A stretch of 64,000 nt of DNA from Paracoccaceae bacterium. Lineage in GTDB: Bacteria > Pseudomonadota > Alphaproteobacteria > Rhodobacterales > Rhodobacteraceae. This document shows positions 33,349 through 43,510 of the stretch, piece after piece (position 1 is the first letter of the stretch; every line of letters begins with the position of its first letter). A program made the position numbers and the translations under genes. The stretch spans positions 1 through 64,000 of the forward strand of contig JAMWZC010000006.1 in NCBI GenBank assembly GCA_024304985.1. The letters run 5' to 3'. The notes beneath the pieces are model-generated. The model was given only the letters and a program-made list of their open reading frames with translations, did no database searches and had not been told where the DNA came from.

Positions 33349-33827
33349 GCTGTGTCCTTCCCGAAATAGCGCCGGCCCAGCCATTCGGCGACCAGCGCGG
33401 GTTTGTCATGACCTTCGATCTCGACTGTCACTTGCAGCGTGGATTGCACCTCGCCGGGGCGGATCTCCACAAAATCGGCCAGAACGAAGCGGCCCCGGAT
33501 ACGGGCCCCAACCCTGACCGGCGAGACGAAGCGCATCTTGTTCATACCGTAGTTGACACCCATCGTGACCCCTTCGATCGAGGGCATCTGATAGACCATC
33601 GCCGATAGCAGCGAGAGGGTCAGAAACCCATGCGCGATGGTGCTGCCGAATGGTGACTTTGCTGCAGCCTCTGGATCAACATGGATGAATTGGTGGTCAT
33701 GGGTGCAATCGGCAAACTGGTTGATCTGGTCCTGCGTGATGGTGAACCAGTCCGAGACACCGATCTCGGTGCCTACCATCGCTTCGAATGCAGCGCGGCT
33801 AACGACATGAGTGGCGGGCATGGTCAT
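33345..33827 (-). CDS. MaoC-family (R)-specific enoyl-CoA hydratase
   Basis: This 160-residue hotdog-fold protein has the hydratase-2 motif DHQFIHVDPEAA followed by FGSTIAHGFLTLSLL, with the catalytic Asp/His pair. It hydrates trans-2-enoyl-CoA. The start may be 33827 (MTMPATH) or 33821 (MPATH); neither has a strong ribosome site, and coupling to the SDR gene just upstream is likely. It overlaps the next SDR gene by four bases. Confidence 0.85.
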   Translation of the reverse strand: MTMPATHVVSRAAFEAMVGTEIGVSDWFTITQDQINQFADCTHDHQFIHVDPEAAAKSPFGSTIAHGFLTLSLLSAMVYQMPSIEGVTMGVNYGMNKMRFVSPVRVGARIRGRFVLADFVEIRPGEVQSTLQVTVEIEGHDKPALVAEWLGRRYFGKDTA

Positions 33828-33831
33828 GGCT

Positions 33832-34662
33832 TCAGAGATCCTCGTTGAACAGGCTACCCGGCGCGTTCGACTGCATCCCCCCCGACAAGGGCAGGATCGC
33901 GCCCGACAGGTAAGCTCCGCCGCGCCCGCAGAGGTATTGCAGCGCGCCTGCGATATCCTCGGGAGTGCCGACACGGCCCAGGGGCACGCCCTGCGCAGAT
34001 TTGCGGCGGCCTTCCTCATCGGCCAGCGCAAACGCAGTCATTTTCGACACGAAAGGCCCCGGCGCGATGGCGTTGACGGTGATGCCCATTGGCGCCAGAT
34101 CATTGGACAGCACGCGGGTCATGTGATGCACGGCCCCTTTGGACACGGCATAGGAATAGGTCATCGTGCCCTTGGGAATTTCGCCCATGACGGACCCCAC
34201 ATTGATCACGCGCGCGGGGTCGCCTTCCGTTTTCGCGGCCAGAAGCAGGGGCAGCAGGCTTTGTGTCAGGTGGAACATGCCCGTGACGTTCAGGCTCAGG
34301 AGTTTGTCCCAGGCGTCATAGGGATGTTCGCCCAAAGGTGCGCCCCATGTGCGGCCTGCGTTGTTCATCAGGATGTGCAGACGGTCGGTGCGCGATTGCA
34401 CCTCGGCCACCAGTGCGGCGATACCTGCTTCAGTCGCCACGTCACCGCCGAACCCTTCAACAGATCCCGCGACACCCAAGCCGTTGATCTCGGCGGCTAC
34501 AGCTTCGCAGGCATCCGCCTTGCGGCTGGCGATCAACACGCGTGCCCCGGCGGCGGCCAAGCCTTCGGCGGCCATGCGCCCGATGCCCGTGGCCCCCCCG
34601 GTGACAAGCGCCACCTTGCCAGTCAGATCAAACAGATGGGCGGGTGAAAGCGTCGATGTCAT
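33832..34662 (-). CDS. Short-chain dehydrogenase/reductase
   Basis: This 276-residue SDR has GGATGIGRMAAEGLAAAGA, NNAG, and catalytic YAVSK. It is FabG-like and may oxidise or reduce a hydroxy/keto group on an acyl chain. It stands between acyl-CoA dehydrogenase and hydratase genes in the same operon. A second SDR in the operon suggests that the substrate carries an extra hydroxyl or keto group, such as a 4-hydroxy acid. Confidence 0.87.
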   Translation of the reverse strand: MTSTLSPAHLFDLTGKVALVTGGATGIGRMAAEGLAAAGARVLIASRKADACEAVAAEINGLGVAGSVEGFGGDVATEAGIAALVAEVQSRTDRLHILMNNAGRTWGAPLGEHPYDAWDKLLSLNVTGMFHLTQSLLPLLLAAKTEGDPARVINVGSVMGEIPKGTMTYSYAVSKGAVHHMTRVLSNDLAPMGITVNAIAPGPFVSKMTAFALADEEGRRKSAQGVPLGRVGTPEDIAGALQYLCGRGGAYLSGAILPLSGGMQSNAPGSLFNEDL

Positions 34663-34677
34663 GTCATGTCCTATCCG

Positions 34678-35820
34678 TCAAAAGCCGCGCGCGGCAGCGA
34701 TGATCGCGGCGTGGTGGCCGTAATCGCCCAGCCATTCTGCGCCCACGCGGGCGCGTTTCATGAAAAAGCCGATGTCATAGGCATCGGTCATGCCGATCCC
34801 GCCATGCATCTGCACCGCCTCGGACACGGCCAGTTTCGCGGTCTGCGCAGCCCGTGCCTTGGCCAGTGAGACGGCAAGCGCCGCGTCATCCGGCGTGGCA
34901 TCCAGCACCCGGCCCGCGTTGGCTATGGCGCTCAACGTCACCTCGATCTCCGACCACAGATGGGCGGCGCGGTGTTGCAGGGCCTGAAAACTGCCGATCG
35001 TGCGGTCGAACTGCTTGCGTTCCTTAAGGTATCCCAGCGTGATCGCGGCGGCCCCCCCGGCAAGGCCCGTCAATTCGGCGGCCAGCGCCGCTTGCCCCGC
35101 CTGCACACCGGGGCGCAGGGCGGCAAGGCCCGCGTCCAGATCGCCGATGATATCGTCGCCCGTCGCCGTGACCCCATCGAACACCAGCCGCGCATGGTCG
35201 CGGCTGTCGATGGTGGACAAGGCCTGACGTTGCAGCCCCGCGCGATCTGCGTCGATATCGAACAGGGTCAGCCCCTCGGTATCGCCGGGCATCCCCGATG
35301 TCCGCGCCAGAAGCAGAACGCGGCCCGCCGTCGATCCATCTGCGACGAACGCCTTGACCCCTGACAGGCGGAAGGCATTGCCCTGCCGTTCCGCCTTGAG
35401 AGCGGTAGTCGCAGGCGCGAATTTAGGGCCTTCGTCCAATGCCAGCGCATAGGTCGCCTCACCCGCCGCGATGGCCTGCAAGGCCCCCGTCCCACGCGGT
35501 CCCGCCTGACGCAGAACAGACGCGGCGATGACGGCGGTGGAGAGGTAAGGCGAGGCCGCTAGCACGCGCCCCATCTCCTCGGCCAGAATACCCGCTGCGC
35601 GGTGGCCCATATCGGCCCCGCCTGCATCCTCGGGGATCAGAACGCCGGTCCAGCCCATCTGCGCCATCTCGGCCCAGAGTGCGGGATCATGCGCGCGCCC
35701 CGCGTCACGATTGGCCCGCAGCGCCGACACGGGTGAGGCATCGGCCAGAAACCCGCGCGCGGCGTCGCGCAGCATCACCTCGTCCTCGGTGTCCAGCAGG
35801 GATTGGGTCAGATCTTTCAT
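34678..35820 (-). CDS. Acyl-CoA dehydrogenase (second subunit type)
   Basis: This 380-residue acyl-CoA dehydrogenase fold has GSFQALQHRAAHLWSEI and MHGGIGMTDAYDIGFF, but a degenerate central region. The start at 35820 overlaps the stop of the first acyl-CoA dehydrogenase gene (ATGA). Adjacent, unequal acyl-CoA dehydrogenase genes commonly encode heteromeric enzymes acting on bulky or branched substrates. Confidence 0.88.
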   Translation of the reverse strand: MKDLTQSLLDTEDEVMLRDAARGFLADASPVSALRANRDAGRAHDPALWAEMAQMGWTGVLIPEDAGGADMGHRAAGILAEEMGRVLAASPYLSTAVIAASVLRQAGPRGTGALQAIAAGEATYALALDEGPKFAPATTALKAERQGNAFRLSGVKAFVADGSTAGRVLLLARTSGMPGDTEGLTLFDIDADRAGLQRQALSTIDSRDHARLVFDGVTATGDDIIGDLDAGLAALRPGVQAGQAALAAELTGLAGGAAAITLGYLKERKQFDRTIGSFQALQHRAAHLWSEIEVTLSAIANAGRVLDATPDDAALAVSLAKARAAQTAKLAVSEAVQMHGGIGMTDAYDIGFFMKRARVGAEWLGDYGHHAAIIAAARGF

Positions 35821-36995
35821 TGTCCCGGCATCTCCAAAACGCGCTTGGCGATGATGTCCAGCATCACTTCGCTCGTGCCGCCCTCGATGGAATTGGCCTT
35901 GGTGCGCAGCCATTCCGGAGCAAGGCCACCATGCGCGCCATCCCATTCCAGCCCGTCACTGCCAGCGGTCGCCATCAGCAGCTCATACCGGCGCTTGTTC
36001 AGCTCGGTGCCGTAATATTTCAGCATGGCGCTGGCATTGCCGACACCGCGCCCGGCCTCGGCCTGATCCTTGTAGCGGCCCATGGTCAGGTTGAAGGCCA
36101 GCGCGTCCACCTCGGCCTGCATCGCTTCGGCGCGCAGGATGGGATCGGCCAGCACGTTACCGTCTTGTGCGGCCAGAATCTGCCCGATGCTGCGCCCACC
36201 CAAAAGGCCGCTTGCCCCGCCGCCGATCATCTCGCGCTCATGCGTCAGAAGGTATTTCGCGATATCCCAGCCGCGGTTCAGCTCGCCCACAAGGTTCTTT
36301 TTCGGCACTTTCACATTGTCGAAAAATGTCTCGCAGAAGGGGGATTTGCCCGAGATCAGGCGGATGGGCCGCGTGGTGATGCCCGGTGTGTCCATATCCA
36401 TCAGAAGGAAAGATATGCCCTTGTGCTTGGGCGCGTCACGATCCGTGCGCACCAGCGCAAAGATCCAGTCTGCCTTGTCGGCATAGGATGTCCAGATCTT
36501 CTGCCCGTTGACCAGCCAATGGTCGCCCATATCCTCGGCCCGCGTCTGGACATTGGCCAGGTCCGATCCGGCCCCCGGTTCGGAATAACCCTGACACCAG
36601 CGGATCTCGCCGCGCGTGATCGGGGGCAAATGTTCGGCCTTTTGCGCCGGATTTCCGAACTCCAGCAGCGCCGGTCCCAGCATCCACAGACCAAAGCTTT
36701 CCAAAGGGGGCGGCGCGCCGATGCGGGCCATTTCCTCGCGGTAGATCTTTTCCTGTGCGCGGCTGAGGCCCGCGCCGCCGTATTCCACCGGCCAGCGCGG
36801 GGCAGTCAGCCCGCGCGAGATCGCGCGGTCCAGCCACAGGCGTTGATCGTCATCGGCAAAGGTCCAGTTGCGCCCGCCCCAGACAATGGCGGACTCGTCC
36901 ATCGGGCGACCCAGCAGCGCGGCAGGGCAGTTGTCGATGATCCATGCCGATATTTCGGCGCGGAAGGCGGCCAGAGCCTCGGTTGCGTCAGACAT
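35817..36995 (-). CDS. Acyl-CoA dehydrogenase (first subunit type)
   Basis: This 392-residue FAD-dependent acyl-CoA dehydrogenase has substrate- and FAD-binding segments YSEPGAGSDLANV, NGQKIWTSYADKADW and the C-terminal EGGTSEVMLDIIAKRVL. It introduces the 2,3 double bond in acyl-CoA. GGGAGGGG precedes the ATG. It is the first gene of the minus-strand operon that continues to about 26986. Confidence 0.9.
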   Translation of the reverse strand: MSDATEALAAFRAEISAWIIDNCPAALLGRPMDESAIVWGGRNWTFADDDQRLWLDRAISRGLTAPRWPVEYGGAGLSRAQEKIYREEMARIGAPPPLESFGLWMLGPALLEFGNPAQKAEHLPPITRGEIRWCQGYSEPGAGSDLANVQTRAEDMGDHWLVNGQKIWTSYADKADWIFALVRTDRDAPKHKGISFLLMDMDTPGITTRPIRLISGKSPFCETFFDNVKVPKKNLVGELNRGWDIAKYLLTHEREMIGGGASGLLGGRSIGQILAAQDGNVLADPILRAEAMQAEVDALAFNLTMGRYKDQAEAGRGVGNASAMLKYYGTELNKRRYELLMATAGSDGLEWDGAHGGLAPEWLRTKANSIEGGTSEVMLDIIAKRVLEMPGQ

Positions 36996-37119
36996 ATCAC
37001 CCCTCCCTTGGTTTTATGTTCGCAATGCGGAAATGAATTTCACGGCTCAGGCAACATCATCTGGTCGTGACCGTCAAGCGCACCTTGGGGCGCGACCGAC
37101 ATTCCGTAACGTGACATCC

Positions 37120-37141
37120 GGGGCAGGCGATGCCCTGCCCC
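37120..37141 (-). other. Hairpin downstream of the CoA ligase gene
   Basis: GGGGCAGG (37120-37127) pairs with CCTGCCCC (37134-37141). It lies twelve bases after the ligase stop codon on the minus strand. There is no T-run; it may be a weak terminator or protect the message end. Confidence 0.4.
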
Positions 37142-37152
37142 GTGACGGGCGA

Positions 37153-38784
37153 TCAGCGCAGATCGGGCAGTTTGTAATCGGCGAACTGCTCGCGCAGGGT
37201 CAGTTTCGATACCTTGCCCGTCGCGGTCAGGGGCAGGGCATCGACCCAGACGATATCATCGGGCAACTGCCATTTGGCGAAATGATCGGCCATATGGGTG
37301 TTGATCTCGTCCAGCGAAGGTTTCACCTCGCCCGCCGCCACGGCGATCAGCACCGGACGTTCGTCCCATTTCGGATGGGGCATGGCAATCGCCGCGCAGG
37401 AGGCGATGCCGGGATGCGCCATCGCGACATTCTCCAGATCGATCGAGCTGATCCATTCCCCGCCCGATTTGATCAGGTCCTTGGAGCGGTCCTGAATCGT
37501 CAAAAACCCGTTCGGATCAATCGAGGCGATATCCCCCGTGCCGAACCAACCCTCGGCATCAATCACCTTTTTCGTGGCCTCTTCGTTGTTGAAGTAGCCG
37601 GACACCACGGTGTTGCCGCGCACATACAATTCGCCCACGGCCTTGCCGTCATGGGGCTGGCGCTTGCCATCGTCGCCCACGATCTTCAACTCCACCCCAA
37701 AGACGCGGCGGCCCTGCTTGGCCTTCATGTTGATCTTCTTGTCGAAGGGCAGTTCGCGGACCCATGTGGGCATGTTGCCATGGGTGCCGATCGGGCTCAT
37801 TTCCGTCATGCCCCAGGCGTGGCCCACGTTGACGCCCAGTTTCTCGAATGTCTCGATCATCACGCGGGGGGCGGCGGACCCGCCCACGATCACATCGCCG
37901 AACCCCTTGGGGATGCGGCCCTGCGCCTTGATCTCGGCCAGAAGGCCCTGCCAGACGGTGGGCACGCCCCATGCGGAATAGACGCCCTCATTATCCATCA
38001 GCTTGAAGATGCTGGGCCCGTCCAGCGCGGGGCCGGGCATCACCATCGACAGCCCCACCATGGGCGCTGCATAGGGCAGGCCCCAGGCGTTGACATGAAA
38101 CAGCGGCACGACGGGCAGAACCTTGGCGCCTTCGGGGAAGGCCGACCCCATCACCAGCGCGATCATCAACCCGTGCAGCACGGTGGACCGGTGCGAATAA
38201 AGCGCGCCCTTGGGATTGCCCGTGGTACCCGACGTATAGCACAGGCCGGACGCTGTATTCTCGTCCATCTCCGGCCAGTCATAGGTGGTAGGCTGGCCGT
38301 CCAGCAACTCCTCGTAGCACAGCGCGTTGAGGGTGTTGTCCGGCATATGGGCGCGGTCGGTCATGATGACATAGACCAAAGACGCGGGCAGGTGATCCTT
38401 GAGTCGTTCAAGGATCGGCACGAAGGTCAGGTCCACGAACAGAACCTTGTCGCCCGCATGTTCGACGATATAGGTCATCTGCTCGGCGCTCAGACGGGGG
38501 TTGATCGTGTGGCACACGGCCCCGATGCCGGAAATGGCGTAATAAAGCTCAAAATGCCGATACCCGTTCCATGCCAGCGTGGCGATCCGGTCACCCGTCT
38601 CGATCCCCATTCCTTTCAGCGCGTGGGCCAGTTGCGACACCCGCGCCAGCGTTTCGGGATAGGTCTGGCGATGGACATCGCCTTCGGTGCGAACCGAGAC
38701 GATTTCTGCCTTCGGATGCGCCTCGGCCGCATAGGTCAGGATGTCGCTGATCATCAGCGGCCTGTTCATCATCATGCCCTGCAT
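37153..38784 (-). CDS. Long-chain fatty-acid-CoA ligase
   Basis: This 543-residue ANL-superfamily ligase activates a carboxylic acid to acyl-AMP and then acyl-CoA. Visible motifs are the P-loop [28 protein letters not shown] and [13 protein letters not shown]. The start at 38784 has GGGAGGAG upstream. It probably feeds the acyl-CoA dehydrogenase operon encoded next on the same strand, after a 157-base gap, so it may be separately transcribed. Confidence 0.9.
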   Translation of the reverse strand: MQGMMMNRPLMISDILTYAAEAHPKAEIVSVRTEGDVHRQTYPETLARVSQLAHALKGMGIETGDRIATLAWNGYRHFELYYAISGIGAVCHTINPRLSAEQMTYIVEHAGDKVLFVDLTFVPILERLKDHLPASLVYVIMTDRAHMPDNTLNALCYEELLDGQPTTYDWPEMDENTASGLCYTSGTTGNPKGALYSHRSTVLHGLMIALVMGSAFPEGAKVLPVVPLFHVNAWGLPYAAPMVGLSMVMPGPALDGPSIFKLMDNEGVYSAWGVPTVWQGLLAEIKAQGRIPKGFGDVIVGGSAAPRVMIETFEKLGVNVGHAWGMTEMSPIGTHGNMPTWVRELPFDKKINMKAKQGRRVFGVELKIVGDDGKRQPHDGKAVGELYVRGNTVVSGYFNNEEATKKVIDAEGWFGTGDIASIDPNGFLTIQDRSKDLIKSGGEWISSIDLENVAMAHPGIASCAAIAMPHPKWDERPVLIAVAAGEVKPSLDEINTHMADHFAKWQLPDDIVWVDALPLTATGKVSKLTLREQFADYKLPDLR

Positions 38785-38988
38785 GTGGTTCTCCTCCCAT
38801 TCGCATTCATGTTGGGCGGACCCTAGCGCGATGATCCGCTTTGCCAAAGGCAAAAACCGAAGGCCGGGCGCGACTTTGCCGCTGCGTCATTCCGTCCCGG
38901 CGCTTGCTGGTGCGGGCGGGTCTGCCTAGGCTGGCCGTCAGATGCGCGCCGGGCTGTGGTCGCCGCGCCGGATCAGGAGGAAAATGCC

Positions 38989-39954
38989 ATGAAAGCCGTC
39001 ATCTGCAACGATTTCGCGCCGCTGGATCAACTGGTTTACGGCGACATGCCGGACCCGGTGGCCAAGGGTGATCAGGTCGTGATCCGGGTCGAAGCGGCGG
39101 GGGTGAACTATCCTGACGGCCTGCTGGTGCAGGGGCTGTATCAGATGCGGCCCGAGCACCCTTTCGTGCCGGGGATGGAAGCTGCGGGCGTGGTGGAAAG
39201 CGTTGGACCCGATGTAAAACGCCTCAAGGTGGGTGACCGGGTCGCCACCATATGCTCGCTGGGCGGCTATGCCGAAAAGGTCAGCGCGTCGGAAAAGCTG
39301 GTCTTTCCCATCGGGGACATGGACGCAGCCGAGGCTTGCGCTTTGCTGGTGGCCTTCGGCACCTCGCATCATGCGCTGAAACAGCGGGCCAATCTGCAAC
39401 CGGGCGAGACGCTGGTGGTTCTGGGGGCGGCGGGGGCCACGGGCATCGCCGCCATCCAGATCGGCAAGATCATGGGCGCGCGCGTCATCGCCGTCGCATC
39501 CAGTGATGAAAAGCGCCAGATCGCGCGGGACAATGGCGCGGATGATGCCATCGGCTATGACAACCTCAAGGATCAACTCAAGGACATGACCGGCGGCAAG
39601 GGCGTGGACGTCGTCTATGATGTGGTGGGCGGCGCGGCCTTTGACGCCTGTTCGCGGTCCATGGCGCGCAAGGGGCGGCTGCTGATCATCGGTTTCGCGG
39701 GTGGCGAGATCCCGAAGTTTCCTGTCAATCTGGCCTTGGTCAAGGAGTTCAGTCTGGTCGGTGTTTTCTGGGGCAACTTCACCCGGTTCGAACCTGAGGT
39801 CTATGCCCAGAACATGCGCGAACTTCTGGGCTGGTATCAGTCGGGTCAGGTCAAGCCGCTGATCGAGGGGCGCTATCCGCTGGCGCAGGCGGCCGAAGTG
39901 CTGACCCGCGTTCTGGGCCGTGGGGCCGTGGGCAAGATCGCCCTCATCCCCTGA
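38989..39954 (+). CDS. NADPH:quinone oxidoreductase family protein
   Basis: This 321-residue zinc-independent MDR enzyme of the quinone oxidoreductase group has GVNYPDGLLVQGLY and the cofactor motif GAAGATGIAAIQIGKIMGA. It probably reduces quinones or alpha,beta-unsaturated carbonyls with NADPH. The start at 38989 follows AGGAGG. It is divergent from the CoA ligase gene and meets the IclR gene tail to tail three bases apart. Confidence 0.87.
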   Translation: MKAVICNDFAPLDQLVYGDMPDPVAKGDQVVIRVEAAGVNYPDGLLVQGLYQMRPEHPFVPGMEAAGVVESVGPDVKRLKVGDRVATICSLGGYAEKVSASEKLVFPIGDMDAAEACALLVAFGTSHHALKQRANLQPGETLVVLGAAGATGIAAIQIGKIMGARVIAVASSDEKRQIARDNGADDAIGYDNLKDQLKDMTGGKGVDVVYDVVGGAAFDACSRSMARKGRLLIIGFAGGEIPKFPVNLALVKEFSLVGVFWGNFTRFEPEVYAQNMRELLGWYQSGQVKPLIEGRYPLAQAAEVLTRVLGRGAVGKIALIP

Positions 39955-39957
39955 ACA

Positions 39958-40785
39958 TCACCCTCCGATCCGGCCCACTTTCTGCACCATCTCGACCAGA
40001 CGGGGGCCAAGGTCGTTCTCGATCCTGTCGCGCGGCAGGATATAGGCCGGACCGCCCAGATTGAAGGCCAGCATCGGCGCATCCCCCTGCGGCGAGCGAT
40101 AGGGGACGGCGACCGAGTTCACATCCGATTGCCAGCTTCCCAGATTCGCATAGAAGCCGCGCGTGCGGATCTGTTCGGCGGCATCGGCAATCTCGTCCCG
40201 GATGCGGGGCCAATCGGCGGGATCGGTGCGGGCCTCGATCATCTCCATGATCTGGGCGCGTTCCACCGCATTGGTGCCCGCGATATAGGCCCGCCCCATG
40301 GCCGAGCGCGCCAAGGAGATGCGCGAGCCGACGTTCAGTTGCAGCGAAATCATCCCCCGCACCGCCCGCGCGCAGGCGATATAGGTCATCGAATGATCGT
40401 CGCGCCCGCCAAGGGCCACCATCACTCCGTCGCCGCAATCATCGGCCAGTTGCTGCATGAGAGGCTGTGCTGTTTCGCGCACTTTCAGACCGCCAAGGCA
40501 GGCATAGCCAAGGCTGAGCACGGGCACGCCCATACGGTAACGCCCCGTTCCCTCGTCATAGACAAGATAGCCCAGTTTCAGCAGCGTATAGGTCAGCCGG
40601 GATACGGTGGAATTGGGCAGCCCGGTCCGGTCGGCCAGATCACGGTTGCCAAGCCCCGACCGATCAGCAGGTGTGAAGGCGCGCAGGATGTCCAGACCAC
40701 GATGCAGCGCGGTCACGAATTGCCTGTCTTCGCCGTGGTCCTTCTCGTCCACTTCGGGCGCTGTCTCTGCCGCTCTTTTCCTCAC
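39958..40785 (-). CDS. IclR-family transcriptional regulator
   Basis: This 275-residue regulator has an N-terminal winged helix (about 20-80; GNRDLADRTGLPNSTVSRLT) and a C-terminal GAF-like effector domain ending with VNSVAVPYRSPQGDAPML. IclR proteins respond to small aromatic or organic acids. The GTG start at 40785 is chosen because it overlaps the stop of the ligase gene as GTGA, so it is co-translated with the ligase. It probably controls the ligase-SDR operon. Confidence 0.88.
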   Translation of the reverse strand: MRKRAAETAPEVDEKDHGEDRQFVTALHRGLDILRAFTPADRSGLGNRDLADRTGLPNSTVSRLTYTLLKLGYLVYDEGTGRYRMGVPVLSLGYACLGGLKVRETAQPLMQQLADDCGDGVMVALGGRDDHSMTYIACARAVRGMISLQLNVGSRISLARSAMGRAYIAGTNAVERAQIMEMIEARTDPADWPRIRDEIADAAEQIRTRGFYANLGSWQSDVNSVAVPYRSPQGDAPMLAFNLGGPAYILPRDRIENDLGPRLVEMVQKVGRIGG

Positions 40786-42482
40786 GCTGTCGTTCCTGTC
40801 CTGCTGTCTGTCTGTGCCGCGAATTCCGCTTCGGTCAGGACGCGCCACAGCACCTTGCCCGCGCCCGATTTCGGCAGGCTGTCCATGAAGGTCACCTGCG
40901 TAGGGCACTTATACGCGGCCATCTGTGTCTTGCACCAGTCGATCACATCCTGCCCTGTCAGCCGGTCTCGTGCAGCAGGGCTTGGCACGATGCAGGCCTT
41001 GACCGTCTCGCCCCGGCGGGGATCGGGGCGGGCGATGACGCAGACCTCGGCGATATCGGGATGCCGGTGCATCAGCGCCTCGACCTCGGCGGGCCAGACC
41101 TTGAAGCCAGACGCGTTGATCATCCGCTTCACGCGGTCCACCATGAAGAAATAGCCGTGCTTGTCGTAATAGCCCAGATCGCCGGTGCGAAAGAACGGCT
41201 TGCCGTCGATGGTCAGGAACGCCTCAGCCGTGGCTTGTGGGTTGTTCCAGTAGCCAAGAAAGACCTGCGGACCGTGGGTCACGATCTCGCCCACCTCATC
41301 GGGGCCAAGTTCGGTGCCATCGGTCACCGACAGGATACGGCAATCCACATCGAACACGGGCACGCCAAGGCATTGCCGCTTGGGCGCGTGGACGGGGTTG
41401 ATATGGGTCGCGGCCATGGTCTCGGACAGGCCATAACCTTCGATATAGTCCAGCCCCGTGATCGCCTTCAGCTTCGCCGCCACCGCCTCGGGCATCGCGG
41501 CCCCGCCGCCCCCCAGCGCCTTGAGGCTGCTCAGGTCATAGCTGGACACGTCCGGGTCGTTCACCAGATCAATCGCCATTGTCGAGATCGAACGCCAGCG
41601 CGTCACGCGATAGCGTTGTATCAGCCGCGCGGCATGGGCGCGGTTCCAGCGGATCAGGATGACGATGCAGCCGCCCGCAAGGATCGGGCCGTTCATCGCG
41701 GCCTGCATCCCCGTGACGTGGAAAAACGGCAGCGTCGCCAGATGCACATCGGTTTCGCGCGAGGGGTTCCAGACCACGCCGCCATAAGCCGTTTCCATCA
41801 CCGTGCGGTGGCTGTGCATGCAGCCCTTGGGTTGGCCCGTCGTGCCGGAACTGTAGGGGATCAACGCCAGATCACCCGGCTTTGCCAGATGCGGGCCGGG
41901 GCGGTGCCCTGCGGCCAAGGCGTCAGCCCAGCGGGTCAGACCAGGACCTGACACATCGGCGCTGTCCAGACCGGCCAGCATGTCGGGCAGCGGAATGTCA
42001 TGGGCGGGGTCGGTTCCTTCGGCGTAGGTGGCAACCAGAACCCGGTCCAGCAGACCTGCCGCGATCAGCGGGGTCGCATCGTCCAGACCATCCTGACCGC
42101 CCAGCATCAGCCGTGCGCCGGTGTCGCGGGCCAGATGCTCAAGCTCTGCCCCCTTGCTCATGGGGTTGACGGGCACCACCACCGCATCGGCGCGCAGGAT
42201 TGCATAATAACCGATCACGAAATGCGGGCTGTTTTGCAGGCAGAGCAACACCCGGTCACCGCGTGCGATCCCCGCCTCGGCCTGCATCCACCCGGCCAGC
42301 CGTTCGACCCTGTCCAGCAGATCGGCATAGGTGATCTCCTGCCCGTAGAACACCAGCGCCGGACCGTCGGGAAAGCGGGCGGCACTGGTGGCCAGATTGG
42401 CGAACATGGTCTGGTCGGGCGCGTTCAGGGACTTGGGCATCCCCTCGGGCCAGATCGCGTGATGCAGGGTCATTGCGGGCAT
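40782..42482 (-). CDS. AMP-dependent acyl-CoA ligase
   Basis: This 566-residue ANL-family ligase has YSSGTTGQPKGCMHSHR, GYGLSETMAATH, and FRTGDLGYYD then RVKRMINASGFKVWPAEVE. The C-terminal catalytic Lys lies in KSGAGKVLWR. It makes a CoA thioester from an unidentified acid. An SDR gene lies three bases upstream and the IclR gene overlaps its end. Confidence 0.9.
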   Translation of the reverse strand: MPAMTLHHAIWPEGMPKSLNAPDQTMFANLATSAARFPDGPALVFYGQEITYADLLDRVERLAGWMQAEAGIARGDRVLLCLQNSPHFVIGYYAILRADAVVVPVNPMSKGAELEHLARDTGARLMLGGQDGLDDATPLIAAGLLDRVLVATYAEGTDPAHDIPLPDMLAGLDSADVSGPGLTRWADALAAGHRPGPHLAKPGDLALIPYSSGTTGQPKGCMHSHRTVMETAYGGVVWNPSRETDVHLATLPFFHVTGMQAAMNGPILAGGCIVILIRWNRAHAARLIQRYRVTRWRSISTMAIDLVNDPDVSSYDLSSLKALGGGGAAMPEAVAAKLKAITGLDYIEGYGLSETMAATHINPVHAPKRQCLGVPVFDVDCRILSVTDGTELGPDEVGEIVTHGPQVFLGYWNNPQATAEAFLTIDGKPFFRTGDLGYYDKHGYFFMVDRVKRMINASGFKVWPAEVEALMHRHPDIAEVCVIARPDPRRGETVKACIVPSPAARDRLTGQDVIDWCKTQMAAYKCPTQVTFMDSLPKSGAGKVLWRVLTEAEFAAQTDSRTGTTA

Positions 42483-42485
42483 CGG

Positions 42486-43250
42486 TCAGACCTTCATGCC
42501 GGGCAGATTGAGCGAGGCGGTATTGCCCCCGTCCACCGGAATCGCCTGCCCGGTGATATAGCTGGCGTCTTCGCTGGCAAGGAAGGCGATGACGGCCGCC
42601 ACTTCCTCGGGCCGGCCATAGCGGCGCAACTCGCAGCGGGCGCCCAGACGGTCCTCTTTCCCGACGCTGCGGGCATAGTCGAAGATCGGCTGAGTCATAC
42701 CCGTCTCGATCAGGCCGGGACAGACCGCATTCACGCGGATGCCATGCCCGCCCAGATCGCAGGCGGTGGTCTGGGTCAGGTTGATCACCCCGGCCTTCGA
42801 CGCGGAATAGACATTGCCCCCCGCCCCCGACCTGATCCCCGCGACCGAGGCCGTGTTGACGATGGCACCACCGCCTTGGGCAATCATCGCGGGGGCGGCA
42901 TGTTTGATGAAATGTGCGGTGCCGAACAGATTGACGCCCATCACGCGCGCCCAATCGTCCGAGTTGATCTCGGTGATCGGGGCATGTGTGCAGGTGATGC
43001 CCGCGTTGTTGCACAGCACGTCGATCCGCCCGAAACGCGCCAGCACGGTGGCGATGCAGGCTTTGACCTGCGCCTCATCCGCCACATCGCAGGGGACCGA
43101 CAGATGCGGACCACCCGCCGTTGGCAGGGCGCAATCGACCAGATCGACCAGCACGACCGCTGCGCCCTCTGATGCCAGCCGGGCGGCTGTGGCACGTCCG
43201 ATCCCCCCTGATGCGCCGGTGACCAGCGCAACCTTTCCTTGAAATCTCAC
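42486..43250 (-). CDS. Short-chain dehydrogenase/reductase
   Basis: This 254-residue SDR has TGASGGIGRATAARLASEGA, NNAG, catalytic YSASK and a C-terminal YITGQAIPVDGG typical of FabG-like enzymes. The GTG start at 43250 has GGAGG a few bases upstream; an in-frame start at 43283 lies within the ribosome-site region. It heads a three-gene unit with the ligase and IclR genes. Confidence 0.87.
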   Translation of the reverse strand: MRFQGKVALVTGASGGIGRATAARLASEGAAVVLVDLVDCALPTAGGPHLSVPCDVADEAQVKACIATVLARFGRIDVLCNNAGITCTHAPITEINSDDWARVMGVNLFGTAHFIKHAAPAMIAQGGGAIVNTASVAGIRSGAGGNVYSASKAGVINLTQTTACDLGGHGIRVNAVCPGLIETGMTQPIFDYARSVGKEDRLGARCELRRYGRPEEVAAVIAFLASEDASYITGQAIPVDGGNTASLNLPGMKV

Positions 43251-43510
43251 CCGGTCCTCCCACCATTTTGACAAAGCTTGCACAAAGGCAAGGCCGGATC
43301 AACTGTGCGAAATTTCTTTCCGCAGGTCGGGATACGGCGCGGGTCCGGGCAACCGGCAGGCGTGGCGCGCGGATTCTGCGCCGGAATCCCCATCCTGCTG
43401 CATATTGGATTTTCCTTGCGCGCAACTTCGGATAACAAGGCGCCGATGCGGCGGGTCCGGATGAAGGATGCCCCGCGCCTGCCCATGAAAGACGAGGAAC
43501 CGGAACCGCC

